21,773 nt of DNA, from contig VAWY01000052.1 in assembly GCA_005888335.1 (NCBI GenBank), positions 1-21,773 on the forward strand, written 5' to 3'. Position 1 is the first letter of the stretch. Each line of letters starts with the position of its first letter. This document shows positions 15,204 through 21,177 of the stretch, piece after piece. Origin of the DNA: Actinomycetota bacterium. GTDB taxonomy: Bacteria > Actinomycetota > Thermoleophilia > Solirubrobacterales > Solirubrobacteraceae. A program made the position numbers and the translations under genes. The notes beneath the pieces are model-generated. The model was not told where the DNA came from and searched no databases. It saw only the letters and a program-made list of their open reading frames with translations.

Positions 15204-15270
15204 CCGCGGGTGAGAAGCGCGGCGTTCGTCGGCTCGACCGCCGGAGACGGTTGAGCGCAGGAGATCGCCC
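15204..15270 (+). promoter_or_regulatory. Structured leader element A
   Basis: Hairpin 1: CCGCG / loop GGTGAGAAG / CGCGG (15204-15222). Hairpin 2: GCTCGACCG / loop CCGGAGA / CGGTTGAGC (15232-15256, 9 bp with one G:U). Closing helix GCGTTC with GATCGC (5 of 6 pairs). GGAG lies in the closing region, 2 nt of spacer before the ATG at 15271. It precedes a 36-codon ORF. Confidence 0.75.
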
Positions 15271-15381
15271 ATGCCAGCCCTCGCTCCCCCGCCCCGCATG
15301 ACGTCGGAGATCGTGCGGCAGGCGGTTCTTTCCCTCGACGCGCAGGCTGTCCTGTTCTGCACCGAACGCGGCTGGATCTGA
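15271..15381 (+). CDS. Short ORF after leader element A (36 residues)
   Basis: MPALAPPPRMTSEIVRQAVL, SLDAQAVLFCTERGWI, stop. It begins at the exact position where intact genes begin after the other leader copies and has an AGGAG ribosome-binding sequence. It is not hydrophobic and has no signal peptide, unlike the products of the other leaders. It may be a true small protein, a truncated gene or a leader peptide. The next leader element begins 29 nt after its stop. Confidence 0.4.
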   Translation: MPALAPPPRMTSEIVRQAVLSLDAQAVLFCTERGWI

Positions 15382-15410
15382 TGCCGATCCCGCGATAGCC
15401 GGCAGTTCGT

Positions 15411-15478
15411 CCCGCGGGGTGAGAAGCGCGGGCGACCTCCCAACCAGCGGCCGCCGGAGACGGCCGCCGAGGATCGCC
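15411..15478 (+). promoter_or_regulatory. Structured leader element B (before the L,D-transpeptidase)
   Basis: Hairpin 1: CCCGCG / loop GGGTGAGAAG / CGCGGG (15411-15432). Hairpin 2: GCGGCCG / loop CCGGAGA / CGGCCGC (15447-15467). Closing helix GCGACC with GGATCGC (one bulged A). A GAGGA sits between hairpin 2 and the closing strand; ATG follows at 15479. Confidence 0.8.
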
Positions 15479-16201
15479 ATGTGCGCGCCCGTCCCCGCCC
15501 TCCCTCCGCCTCACGTCACGCCGGCACCGCTGCACGCCTTCGCGCCCGGCGTCTCGGCGTCGTTCGCCGCGCTGCCGCCGCGCCCGGTCGCGCGCGACTG
15601 CAGGACGACGCCCCGCCCGGCCGTCGCGGCGCCGCGCGGGTCGTCGCTGCTGCTCCACGCGACTCCGGGTGGGCCGGTCGTCCGGCGGCTCGTCACGCGC
15701 ACCGAGTTCGGCTCGGAGCTGCGGCTGCCGGTCGTGCGGCGGCGCGGTCCCTGGCTGGGCGTGCTCTCGTCGACGCTGCCCGACGGGCACGTGGGATGGG
15801 TGCGCCAGTCGCGCTCCGTGCGCATCATCCGGCGCGTGCGCGTGCATGTCCTCGTCGATCGCTCGAGGGGCCGTCTGGTCGTGCTGGCGGCTGGCCGCGT
15901 GGTGCGGCGGGTGCCCGTCGGCGTCGGCGCGGCGGCCAGCCCCACGCCGACCGGCCGCTTCGCGATCACCGACAAGCTCGACGGCTCCGCCTTCAGCGCT
16001 GCAGCCTACGGCTGCTGCATCCTCGCCCTCTCCGGCCACCAGCACGACCTGCCCGCCGGATGGCGAGGCGGCGACCGCCTCGCCATCCATGGCGGCCCGG
16101 CGGGCGCGTCGTCCGCCGGTTGCCTCCACGCGGCCGAGCGCGACCTGCGCTGGCTGATGCGCCGCCTGCCGACGGGCACCCTCGTGACGATCAGGGCGTG
16201 A
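15479..16201 (+). CDS. L,D-transpeptidase (YkuD domain)
   Basis: A 240-residue protein. Residues 50-115 look like an SH3-type domain (LLLHATPGGPVVRRL ... WLGVLSSTLPDGHVGWV). Residues 120-240 are a YkuD L,D-transpeptidase domain with the catalytic signature IHGGPAGASSAGCLHA: His204 and Cys215. These enzymes form 3-3 peptidoglycan crosslinks or attach proteins to the wall, outside the membrane. Oddly, the N-terminus (MCAPVPALPPPHVTPAPLHA) is proline-rich and not a recognisable signal peptide. The start is fixed by leader element B and its GAGGA. Either export is unusual, or the true protein is translated from another start. A GAGGAC/GTCCTC hairpin overlaps its stop (16200-16217). Confidence 0.87.
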   Translation: MCAPVPALPPPHVTPAPLHAFAPGVSASFAALPPRPVARDCRTTPRPAVAAPRGSSLLLHATPGGPVVRRLVTRTEFGSELRLPVVRRRGPWLGVLSSTLPDGHVGWVRQSRSVRIIRRVRVHVLVDRSRGRLVVLAAGRVVRRVPVGVGAAASPTPTGRFAITDKLDGSAFSAAAYGCCILALSGHQHDLPAGWRGGDRLAIHGGPAGASSAGCLHAAERDLRWLMRRLPTGTLVTIRA

Positions 16202-16217
16202 GGACAGAGAAGTCCTC
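16200..16217 (+). terminator. Hairpin at the L,D-transpeptidase stop
   Basis: GAGGAC / loop AGAGAA / GTCCTC, 6 bp, overlapping the TGA. A T-poor sequence follows, so it is a weak terminator candidate. Confidence 0.3.
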
Positions 16218-16291
16218 GCTCGGCAGTTTGCTTCTCGCGTTTCAATAATGAGGACGCCTTATGAGATGCCTATGCGGTAAAGCTGACGTCC

Positions 16292-16681
16292 ATGCCGCCT
16301 GCGCGCGGGCAACGCGACCTCGTCGACCGCCTGACCGAGTTGTTCAAGGCCGTCGGTCACCCGGTCAGGCTGCAGATCCTCGGGTGGATCTTGACCAGCG
16401 CGGTAGACCAATTCAGCGCCAGTGAGGTGTCTGAGGCACTCGGCGCGCCGCTCGGGCTCATCGCCTACCACGTGCGCTGCTTGTCGATTCGAGGCCTGAT
16501 CGCTCCAGCCGGCGAGAAGAAGGTTGGCGGAGCGCGGCAGTACTTCTACGCCTTGACGCCGGCCGGCGAGCACACCCTCGCATCGATCAGCGACTTCTCC
16601 GCCGAGCGCAGCTCAGCTGGAAAAAGGGCGGAGACGCGCGCGCGTCTCCGCCCTGTCCGCGGCGCCCCGGCCGACCCGTAG
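16292..16681 (+). CDS. ArsR-like winged-helix regulator
   Basis: A 129-residue DNA-binding protein. LVDRLTELFKAVGHPVRLQI, LGWILTSAVDQFSASEVSEA, LGAPLGLIAYHVRCLSIRGL and a wing GARQYFYALTPAGEHTL form an ArsR-type helix-turn-helix (HPxRLxIL...S.VSEAL...ISYHVRxLxxxGLI). No CxC metal site is seen, so a non-metal ligand or a stress signal is likely. Its last 25 codons (AGKRAETRARLRPVRGAPAD) are atypical because they contain the terminator of the opposite-strand gene. The true protein may once have ended near SDFSAERSS. The AT-richer upstream gap (16218-16291) may hold its promoter, but no clear hexamers were found. Confidence 0.8.
   Translation: MPPARGQRDLVDRLTELFKAVGHPVRLQILGWILTSAVDQFSASEVSEALGAPLGLIAYHVRCLSIRGLIAPAGEKKVGGARQYFYALTPAGEHTLASISDFSAERSSAGKRAETRARLRPVRGAPADP
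16621..16653 (-). terminator. Intrinsic terminator of the HD-GYP/LuxR gene
   Basis: On the minus strand GGGCGGAGACGCG/CGCGTCTCCGCCC (16626-16653, a perfect 28-base palindrome) is followed by TTTTT (16625-16621). This is a textbook rho-independent terminator. It lies 133 nt past the stop at 16786 and inside the 3' coding end of the convergent ArsR-like gene. Confidence 0.85.
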
Positions 16682-16699
16682 GCCGGCTGCTTCTCGTAC
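16667..16699 (-). repeat. Divergent short-form repeat (copy I)
   Basis: On the minus strand GAGAAGCAGCCG (16695-16684) is identical to the start of the 27-bp repeats G and H. It runs into a hairpin CCGGCC / 8-nt loop / GGCCGG and then GGGGCGCC as in copy G. The hairpin loop has lost GGAGAG. It lies in the 3' untranslated region of the HD-GYP/LuxR gene. Confidence 0.45.
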
Positions 16700-16785
16700 G
16701 AGCGACTGCGACCCGGCTTTCGGCAGACCGGCCACGGCCGCGAAGAAGGCGATCCCAGCCGTGGACGCATGGCGGGATGCCTGCG

Positions 16786-18912
16786 TCACAGCCACCCCTT
16801 CCGAGCACAGATGAGGACCGCCTGCGCGCGATCAGCGACGCCGAGCCGGCGGTACGCCTTGTGCAGATGGCTCCGGACGGTGCTGGTCGCGACCCCGAGC
16901 TCAGCGGCGATGTCCTTGTAGAGCTTGCCTTCGGCCAACCCGCGGACGGCGGCGAGCTCGTGGGACGTCAATGGACACGCGTCGAGCGGTCGCGGCTTGT
17001 CCTGTCCGCCGACCGCGAGGTCGTACATGACCTCGCGCAGCGCGTCGGCGCCCAGCCCCAGGCCTTGGGCGGTGCGCAACACCTGATTGGAGTCGACGGG
17101 CTGGCCCTCGTTGTAGCGAGCGAGCTGGTCGGCGAGCTGCACCATGGCCGCAGCCCCTTCAGGCCGCGCGGCGTGGTGCTGCTCCACCGCCTCGGCCAGA
17201 CGGTCCGGGAAGCCCCAGCGGCGCAGCAACACGCCACCGAGCGCCGCGTGATCCATGCCGAGCTCGAGGCGCTCCGCGCGGGCACGTTCCTCGGGCGTTC
17301 GGGCCGTCTTGTGCAGCCGGTGCGGATAACCGTCGCAGGCGTCGTCCAGCACGAGCGTGCCAATGTCGTGGAGCAGGGCGGCGACCAGCAGCTCGTCTCT
17401 GGCGGCGGCCGCCAGCGCTGCTGCCAGCCGGTCCGCGGCTCGCTGGACGGCCAGCGCATGGACGCGCAGCCGCTGGGCGGCCGCGCCGGACGAGCGCGCG
17501 CGGAGCAGATCGACGACGGACATGCGCGAGGCAAGCATTTCGACGCCGTGCGGCGAGACAGCGCGCACCGCCTCGGGCACGCTGCCGATTTTGCGGCGCC
17601 GGCCTGCGCCGCTGTTCGCCATTCGGAGGACCGCCACGACCAAGGCGATGTCCGACTCCACGGCCCGCACGATCTCGCCGTCGGCCGGACGCTCGGAGCG
17701 CAGCAGCTCGATGAGCCGATCGCGCGACTCGACGAGCGCGGGCAGCCGCTCCACACGGGCCAACGCAGCCGGCAGGCGGCGGCCGAAGCCGGAGGCGACG
17801 GCCTGTGGCGAAGCCGGCGGCGAGGGCCTGCGTTCGACCGCCGCTTCCGGCGCGGTGATCCCCTGCGCGGCGAGCGCGGCCGAGAGCGCGCTGACCGTGG
17901 CGGGATCGAAGTGGGCGCCGGCCGCGCGGGCCACGACGGCGAGCGCGCGGCCCGGTTCGATCCCGGGCCGGTACGGCCGCTCGCTCGTCAGTGCCCTGAA
18001 GGCCTCGCACATCCCGACGATCCGGCTCTCGACAGGGATCGCCTCGCCGTGCAGCCCGGCGGGATAGCCGCGGCCGTCCCAGCGTTCGTGATGCGCGGCG
18101 ATGATCTCGGCGACGCGCGCCCACCCAGGGACGCGCGCGACGGCCTGCGCGCCCCACACGACGTGGCGCTGCAACACGATCCGCTCGTCGGGATCGAGCT
18201 TGCCGGGTTTGTGGAGGATGCGGTCCGGCACGCCGATCTTGCCGATGTCGTGCAGCCGCGCGGCCCAGTTGAGGTCGCGGCGCGACGCCTCGTCGAGCTC
18301 CAGCCTGCGAGCCACGTCGTCGGCGAGCTCGACCATGGACGCGGCGTCGTCGGCGGCGTAGCCGTCGCGCAGCTCGAGCATCGCCTGGAAGGCGTCGAGC
18401 GCCGCGCCGGCGCGCTCGTCGTCGTGAGGCGGGGCTTGCGTCTCGAGCGCGCGCGCCGTGACTCGGGCCAGCGCACGCAGCGCGTCGAGGTCGTGCTCGC
18501 TGAAGCCGTGGGACGGCTCGGGCGTTCCGACCCAGATCGCGCCGCGGTGCGGTCCGCCGGCGAGCGGGACCGCGGCGAACGATCGCGCGACGTCGCTCGG
18601 CTCGGCGGTCTGCGTCGCGCGCGCGAAGCGCCCGCGTCTCGAGACCACGGCCGCGCCTCCGTCCACGGCCTCCCGTGCCGCTCCCTGCACCGGGCCGATG
18701 CGCCAGCCCTCGTGCGAGCCGCTCACCTGGCGCGTGACGAGCTCGCCATTCGCGGTGTCGAGGACCAGGCATGACGTCGAGACGCCGAGCAGGACGCGGG
18801 CCTGCTCGAGCACTTCGGCGACGACGCTCTCCACCGCGGGGCTCAGCCGCTCGGTGGCCGGCGCCGTGCGTCGCGCGCTGCTGGCGATGGGTGCGAGGGC
18901 CGGTGTCATCAT
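16786..18912 (-). CDS. GAF-HD-GYP-HDOD-LuxR multidomain regulator
   Basis: A 708-residue protein read from MMTPALAPIASSARRT. Residues 25-158 are a GAF domain. Residues 170-345 are an HD-GYP domain with HDIGKIGVPD (His221, Asp222) and HHERWDGRGYP (274-284), the residues of c-di-GMP phosphodiesterases. Residues 375-600 are an HDOD domain (VLRMANSGAG ... LLHDIGTLVLDD ... HHAARPEGAA). Residues 640-708 are a LuxR/NarL helix-turn-helix (LTSHELAAVRGLAEGKLYKD, IAAELGVATSTVRSHLHKAY). One chain thus joins ligand sensing, second-messenger hydrolysis and DNA binding. The start is the ATG at 18912 (a second ATG follows). The open frame extends 104 codons upstream, but those codons read through repeat structures and the leader, so they are excluded. 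It ends at an intrinsic terminator at 16621-16653. Confidence 0.92.
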   Translation of the reverse strand: MMTPALAPIASSARRTAPATERLSPAVESVVAEVLEQARVLLGVSTSCLVLDTANGELVTRQVSGSHEGWRIGPVQGAAREAVDGGAAVVSRRGRFARATQTAEPSDVARSFAAVPLAGGPHRGAIWVGTPEPSHGFSEHDLDALRALARVTARALETQAPPHDDERAGAALDAFQAMLELRDGYAADDAASMVELADDVARRLELDEASRRDLNWAARLHDIGKIGVPDRILHKPGKLDPDERIVLQRHVVWGAQAVARVPGWARVAEIIAAHHERWDGRGYPAGLHGEAIPVESRIVGMCEAFRALTSERPYRPGIEPGRALAVVARAAGAHFDPATVSALSAALAAQGITAPEAAVERRPSPPASPQAVASGFGRRLPAALARVERLPALVESRDRLIELLRSERPADGEIVRAVESDIALVVAVLRMANSGAGRRRKIGSVPEAVRAVSPHGVEMLASRMSVVDLLRARSSGAAAQRLRVHALAVQRAADRLAAALAAAARDELLVAALLHDIGTLVLDDACDGYPHRLHKTARTPEERARAERLELGMDHAALGGVLLRRWGFPDRLAEAVEQHHAARPEGAAAMVQLADQLARYNEGQPVDSNQVLRTAQGLGLGADALREVMYDLAVGGQDKPRPLDACPLTSHELAAVRGLAEGKLYKDIAAELGVATSTVRSHLHKAYRRLGVADRAQAVLICARKGWL

Positions 18913-18940
18913 GCGTGAGTGGGGCCCGACACGGGCGTGC

Positions 18941-19007
18941 GTGAGGCTCCCCGGTCGCTGTGTGAGAAGCAGCCGTGGAGAGCGGCTGGGGCGCCGGGGA
19001 GCCTCAC
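18941..19007 (+). repeat. Enclosed short-form repeat (copy G) with 14-bp outer stem
   Basis: GTGAGGCTCCCCGG (18941-18954) and CCGGGGAGCCTCAC (18994-19007) are perfectly complementary and enclose GAGAAGCAGCCGTGGAGAGC... (repeat at 18964-18990) with inner hairpin CAGCCG / TGGAGAG / CGGCTG. In this orientation it resembles the leader elements (GTGAGAAG then GGAGAG loop). It is antisense to the upstream region of the HD-GYP gene, 28 nt before its start. It could act on either strand; on the minus strand it would be a leader hairpin of that gene. Confidence 0.6.
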
Positions 19008-19175
19008 CTACGCCCGCACCGGGCGGCAGGCGGTGAAAGAGCGGCACGCCTCCAGCGTTGGGGATGCGCGCCCGCCGGGCGCGCTCGCGCAGCCGCGCGT
19101 GATCAGCGTTCGGCTGCGAGCGTGCGATGAGGTGTCGGCGGCCTCCGCCGGGGAGAAAGCAACTCGTTGAGGCAT
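19008..19175 (-). CDS. Short ORF after leader element F (55 residues)
   Basis: Starts two nt after the closing helix of element F: MPQRVAFSPAEAADTSSHAR and ends RSFTACRPVRA. No signal peptide or family is recognisable. A second frame in the same DNA (LRERARRARIPNAGGVPLFH) also looks partly protein-like, so the region may be a remnant of a secreted-protein gene shifted out of frame. Its stop abuts the 14-bp outer stem of repeat G. Confidence 0.25.
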   Translation of the reverse strand: MPQRVAFSPAEAADTSSHARSRTLITRGCASAPGGRASPTLEACRSFTACRPVRA

Positions 19176-19245
19176 GCGTGACCCCGCCTCGGACGTCTCC
19201 ACCGTCCGACACTTCCGTGATCACTCACGCTTCTCACCCCGTGAG
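19176..19245 (-). promoter_or_regulatory. Structured leader element F
   Basis: Minus-strand hairpin 1: CTCACG / loop GGGTGAGAAG / CGTGAG (19245-19224). Hairpin 2: TCGGACG-type stem / loop GTGGAGA / CGTCCGA (7 bp, 19209-19189). Closing helix GTGATC with GGTCAC (one U:G pair), two nt before ATG 19175. The hairpin 1 stem differs from elements B and E by paired substitutions. Confidence 0.75.
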
Positions 19246-19408
19246 CCGTCGGCGGCAACGTAGCCGCCTGCAGCTGCTCTTACACCGGAAATACACCGAT
19301 CGATAGATAGGCGTCGCCGTCCCGTGCAGCTTCTCCTCGGCGAGAGCGAACAAAGTCACTCATCGCATGGAGTCGGTCCCAGCTCCCGTAGACCATTCGC
19401 GCCGCCGT

Positions 19409-19435
19409 CCCAGCCGCTCTCCACGGCTGCTTCTC
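19409..19435 (-). repeat. Short-form repeat copy H (exact 27-bp match to copy G)
   Basis: On the minus strand the 27 bases beginning GAGAAGCAGCCGTGGAGAGC and ending GGCTGGG are identical to plus-strand 18964-18990. It forms CAGCCG / TGGAGAG / CGGCTG. The two copies are inverted relative to each other, about 420 bp apart. It lacks the long outer stem of copy G. Confidence 0.8.
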
Positions 19436-19443
19436 GCAGTGCC

Positions 19444-19595
19444 GCGTCAGGCAACGTTCGCCCCGTTCGGCGGGCGCTCGCCGCGCCTGGCGCCACCCGT
19501 CGATCCTCGATGTGGCTGGGCCACACCTTCGGATGACGGTCGACGCCAGCCACGACGATCGCTCCGCCGGCGACGGGGCGAACGTCACCTGACGC
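19444..19595. repeat. 152-nt nested palindrome after the PAS-LuxR gene
   Basis: Successive pairs from outside in: GCGTCAGG/CCTGACGC; ACGTTCGCCCCGT (19454-19466)/ACGGGGCGAACGT (19573-19585); CGGCGG/CCGCCG; TGGCG/CGCCA; CCGTC+ATCC/GGAT+GACGG; TGTGGC-TGG-GCCACA at the tip. It begins five nt after the stop of the PAS-LuxR gene. It could be a MITE-like element, a structured 3' UTR or a small RNA. No target-site duplication was identified by eye. Confidence 0.7.
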
Positions 19596-19599
19596 AGCA

Positions 19600-20196
19600 C
19601 TAGACGATGATTCCGCGCCGGAGTCCTTCGGCGACGGCAGCCGCTCGATCGCGCACGTCCAACTTGCGAAAGATTCGCTGAAGGTGCGTCTTCACCGTGC
19701 CCGGGCTGAGCACGAGCAGCTCCGCGATCTCGGACGTCGACTTCCCCGTGGCCGCCAGCTGAAGGACTTGGCGCTCTCGGCCGCTGAGCGCGGCGGAGCG
19801 GCCGAACCGCGCTGTGGCCGGCGGACCGGGACCATCGGAGGCACGGGCGGCGAAGAGGTGCTGGGCCGTCGAGAAGTCTCGCGTGGCCTGGAACTCCACC
19901 AAGACGCTGGTTCCGTCGGCCCGGAGCACCTCGAACGGCCAGAAGTGCAGCATGCCGTCCAGCATCAGACGGTCCCAGAGCTCGTCGACCAGCGGCCAGT
20001 TCGCCTGGGGGACGAACTCCTTGGCGTGTCGTCCGACGATGTCCTCGACGGGTGCTCTCAGCAGCTCCGCCGCCTGGCGATTGACGCGGATCAGCGTGCG
20101 GTCGTCGTCGACGACGAAAAGCGCGTCGAGGACGGTGCGCCAGAGGACCGCGACCCGCTGCTCACCGGCGATGAATCGCCCAGCCGAGGCGATCAC
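19600..20196 (-). CDS. PAS-LuxR transcriptional regulator
   Basis: A 198-residue regulator. Residues 15-112 are a PAS domain (VLDALFVVDDDRTLIRVNRQ, AAELLRAPVEDIVGRHAKEF, FWPFEVLRADGTSVLVEFQA). Residues 135-198 are a LuxR helix-turn-helix (LSGRERQVLQLAATGKSTSE, IAELLVLSPGTVKTHLQRIF). No receiver domain is present, so the PAS domain is the likely sensor. GTG start; the N-terminal ten residues are uncertain. It lies downstream of the CAP gene on the same strand with a 220-nt gap containing a dyad. It may sense a signal linked to the envelope genes beside it. Confidence 0.9.
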   Translation of the reverse strand: MIASAGRFIAGEQRVAVLWRTVLDALFVVDDDRTLIRVNRQAAELLRAPVEDIVGRHAKEFVPQANWPLVDELWDRLMLDGMLHFWPFEVLRADGTSVLVEFQATRDFSTAQHLFAARASDGPGPPATARFGRSAALSGRERQVLQLAATGKSTSEIAELLVLSPGTVKTHLQRIFRKLDVRDRAAAVAEGLRRGIIV

Positions 20197-20298
20197 CCAC
20201 GTACCGGCAGTCGGCCAGGCGGCGGGGGGGTTGTCTGCCTAGCGTCGTGCACAGGGCCACAGCGCGCCGGAGCGAGGGCGCTCCTCAACAGGATGCCC

Positions 20299-20330
20299 CC
20301 GATCAGGGGATTAAACCATCCCCCAATCGG
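20299..20330. promoter_or_regulatory. Two-step dyad upstream of PAS-LuxR (candidate operator)
   Basis: CCGAT-CA-GGGGAT-TAAACC-ATCCCC-CA-ATCGG: 11 paired bases symmetric about a 6-base centre, in an AT-richer spot of the gap between the CAP stop (20417) and the PAS-LuxR start (20196). LuxR/NarL-type proteins bind such dyads, so autoregulation is possible. It could instead be a transcript-end hairpin of the CAP gene, but no T-tract follows. Confidence 0.45.
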
Positions 20331-20416
20331 AGTATTCTCGCGAGTTCAAATCGGCCATCATCGGCCGAGGAGTGCGCGTCGGGTCGTGCGCCGCGCGTGT
20401 GATCCGTGTCAGCGCG

Positions 20417-20971
20417 CTAGCCAACACGGCCGAGCTCCACGGCCACGGTGACGCCGTCGTAGTCGTGGCGGACCGGATTGCCGAGCTTGGCCCCCGCCCC
20501 GATCTCGCGAAAGCCCGGCTCCAGCATCGCGCGGCGGTGCGGCGGGCTGTCGAGCCAGGCGTCGACCGCGGCCTTCGGCGTGGAGCGCCAGAGGATGCCC
20601 CACGACAGAACCTCGCCGGCCATCCAGAAGCGCCGCTGCGGGAGATAGCCGACGCGGCGCAGACGCTCGACGACGTCCGAGCCGCCTGGCGAGAAGTGCG
20701 AGAAGTACTCCCGCACCACCATGTCCGTGGCATGGAGCTCGGCGGCGCGGGCGAGTCGCCAGTCCTGCTGCAGCCGCGGGCGACCGGCCTCCTCGCGCTC
20801 AGCGTTGACCAGACAGACGACCGAGTGCTCGAACGCGGCCGCGTCACCAGGGCCCGGCCGCAGGTCTGCGTTCGCGCAGTCGCCTTGGGCGAGGGCAGGC
20901 GGGCCGAGCGTGGCGGCGATGACGAGTGCTGTCGCGCCGGCCACGACGCCCGTCCGCCAGAGTGCATGCAT
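20417..20971 (-). CDS. Secreted CAP-domain (SCP/PR1, YkwD-like) protein
   Basis: A 184-residue exported protein. Residues 1-29 are a signal peptide (GVVAGATALVIAATLGPPAL AQ). The CAP domain follows: VVCLVNAEREEAGRPRL, ELHATDMVVREYFSHFSPGG (His80), MAGEVLSWG (Glu120), WLDSPPHRRAMLEPGFREIG (His145) and GVTVAVELGRVG. These are the conserved cleft residues. Bacterial CAP proteins are secreted or wall-associated; their function is generally unknown. The leader element D abuts the start. A decayed paralogue keeping only both ends lies at 14686-14805. It is divergent from the secreted protein gene at 21249, and both carry a leader element. Confidence 0.92.
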   Translation of the reverse strand: MHALWRTGVVAGATALVIAATLGPPALAQGDCANADLRPGPGDAAAFEHSVVCLVNAEREEAGRPRLQQDWRLARAAELHATDMVVREYFSHFSPGGSDVVERLRRVGYLPQRRFWMAGEVLSWGILWRSTPKAAVDAWLDSPPHRRAMLEPGFREIGAGAKLGNPVRHDYDGVTVAVELGRVG

Positions 20972-21041
20972 GAGCGATCCGCTCCGGCCGTCTCCCGCGA
21001 CCGGCAGTTCGTCAGATCGCCCGCGCCTCTCACCCCGCGAG
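20972..21041 (-). promoter_or_regulatory. Structured leader element D (before the CAP gene)
   Basis: Minus-strand hairpin 1: CTCGCG / loop GGGTGAGAGG / CGCGGG (21041-21020, one T:G pair). Hairpin 2: CCGGTCG / loop CGGGAGA / CGGCCGG (21004-20984). Closing helix GCGATC (21020-21015) with GATCGC (20979-20974), perfect, two nt before ATG 20971. Confidence 0.8.
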
Positions 21042-21057
21042 CCCTACAAGCGGGCCT

Positions 21058-21085
21058 AAGTATCACCTTTCGACCAAGGCAGCAA
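21058..21085 (-). promoter_or_regulatory. Possible promoter of the CAP gene
   Basis: On the minus strand TTGCTG (21085-21080) and GATACT (21064-21059) are 15 nt apart (16 with ATACTT). Transcription would start a short distance before leader element D. The match to consensus is modest. Confidence 0.3.
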
Positions 21086-21177
21086 ACGCAGCGCGCCGAT
21101 TTCTGTCAGATTCGACCCGAACCGCCGCTGAGAGGGGTTTGCTCACCGCCCGGGGCCGGGGAGCCTGACGAGAGACA

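Larger units (their letters stand above)
19246..19599. other. Gene-free stretch with repeat H and a long palindrome
   Basis: No convincing gene. Open frames here read through palindromic DNA. The stretch holds the second exact copy of the 27-bp repeat (19409-19435) and a 152-nt nested palindrome (19444-19595), described separately. Confidence 0.6.

Noticed and set aside
15419..15478. The GTG within the conserved loop GGGTGAGAAG as a start codon of a short upstream ORF
   Set aside because: In the six copies the resulting frames differ in length and relation to the downstream gene (some stop, some run out of frame), there is no ribosome site before it, and the stem changes are compensatory at RNA level rather than synonymous.
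16777..18774. 665-codon plus-strand frame opposite the HD-GYP/LuxR gene
   Set aside because: Shadow frame of a well-supported gene; composition is low-complexity and without motifs.
18913..19224. A 104-codon N-terminal extension of the HD-GYP/LuxR protein
   Set aside because: The extension reads through leader element F and the stem-loop of repeat G; the amino acids look like translated structure, not a domain.
19356..19553. Possible transposase (IS110-like) fragment reading AGVDRHPKVWPSHIEDRR
   Set aside because: The match is very weak and the sequence lies inside the long palindrome, which constrains it; no catalytic motif or second fragment is present.
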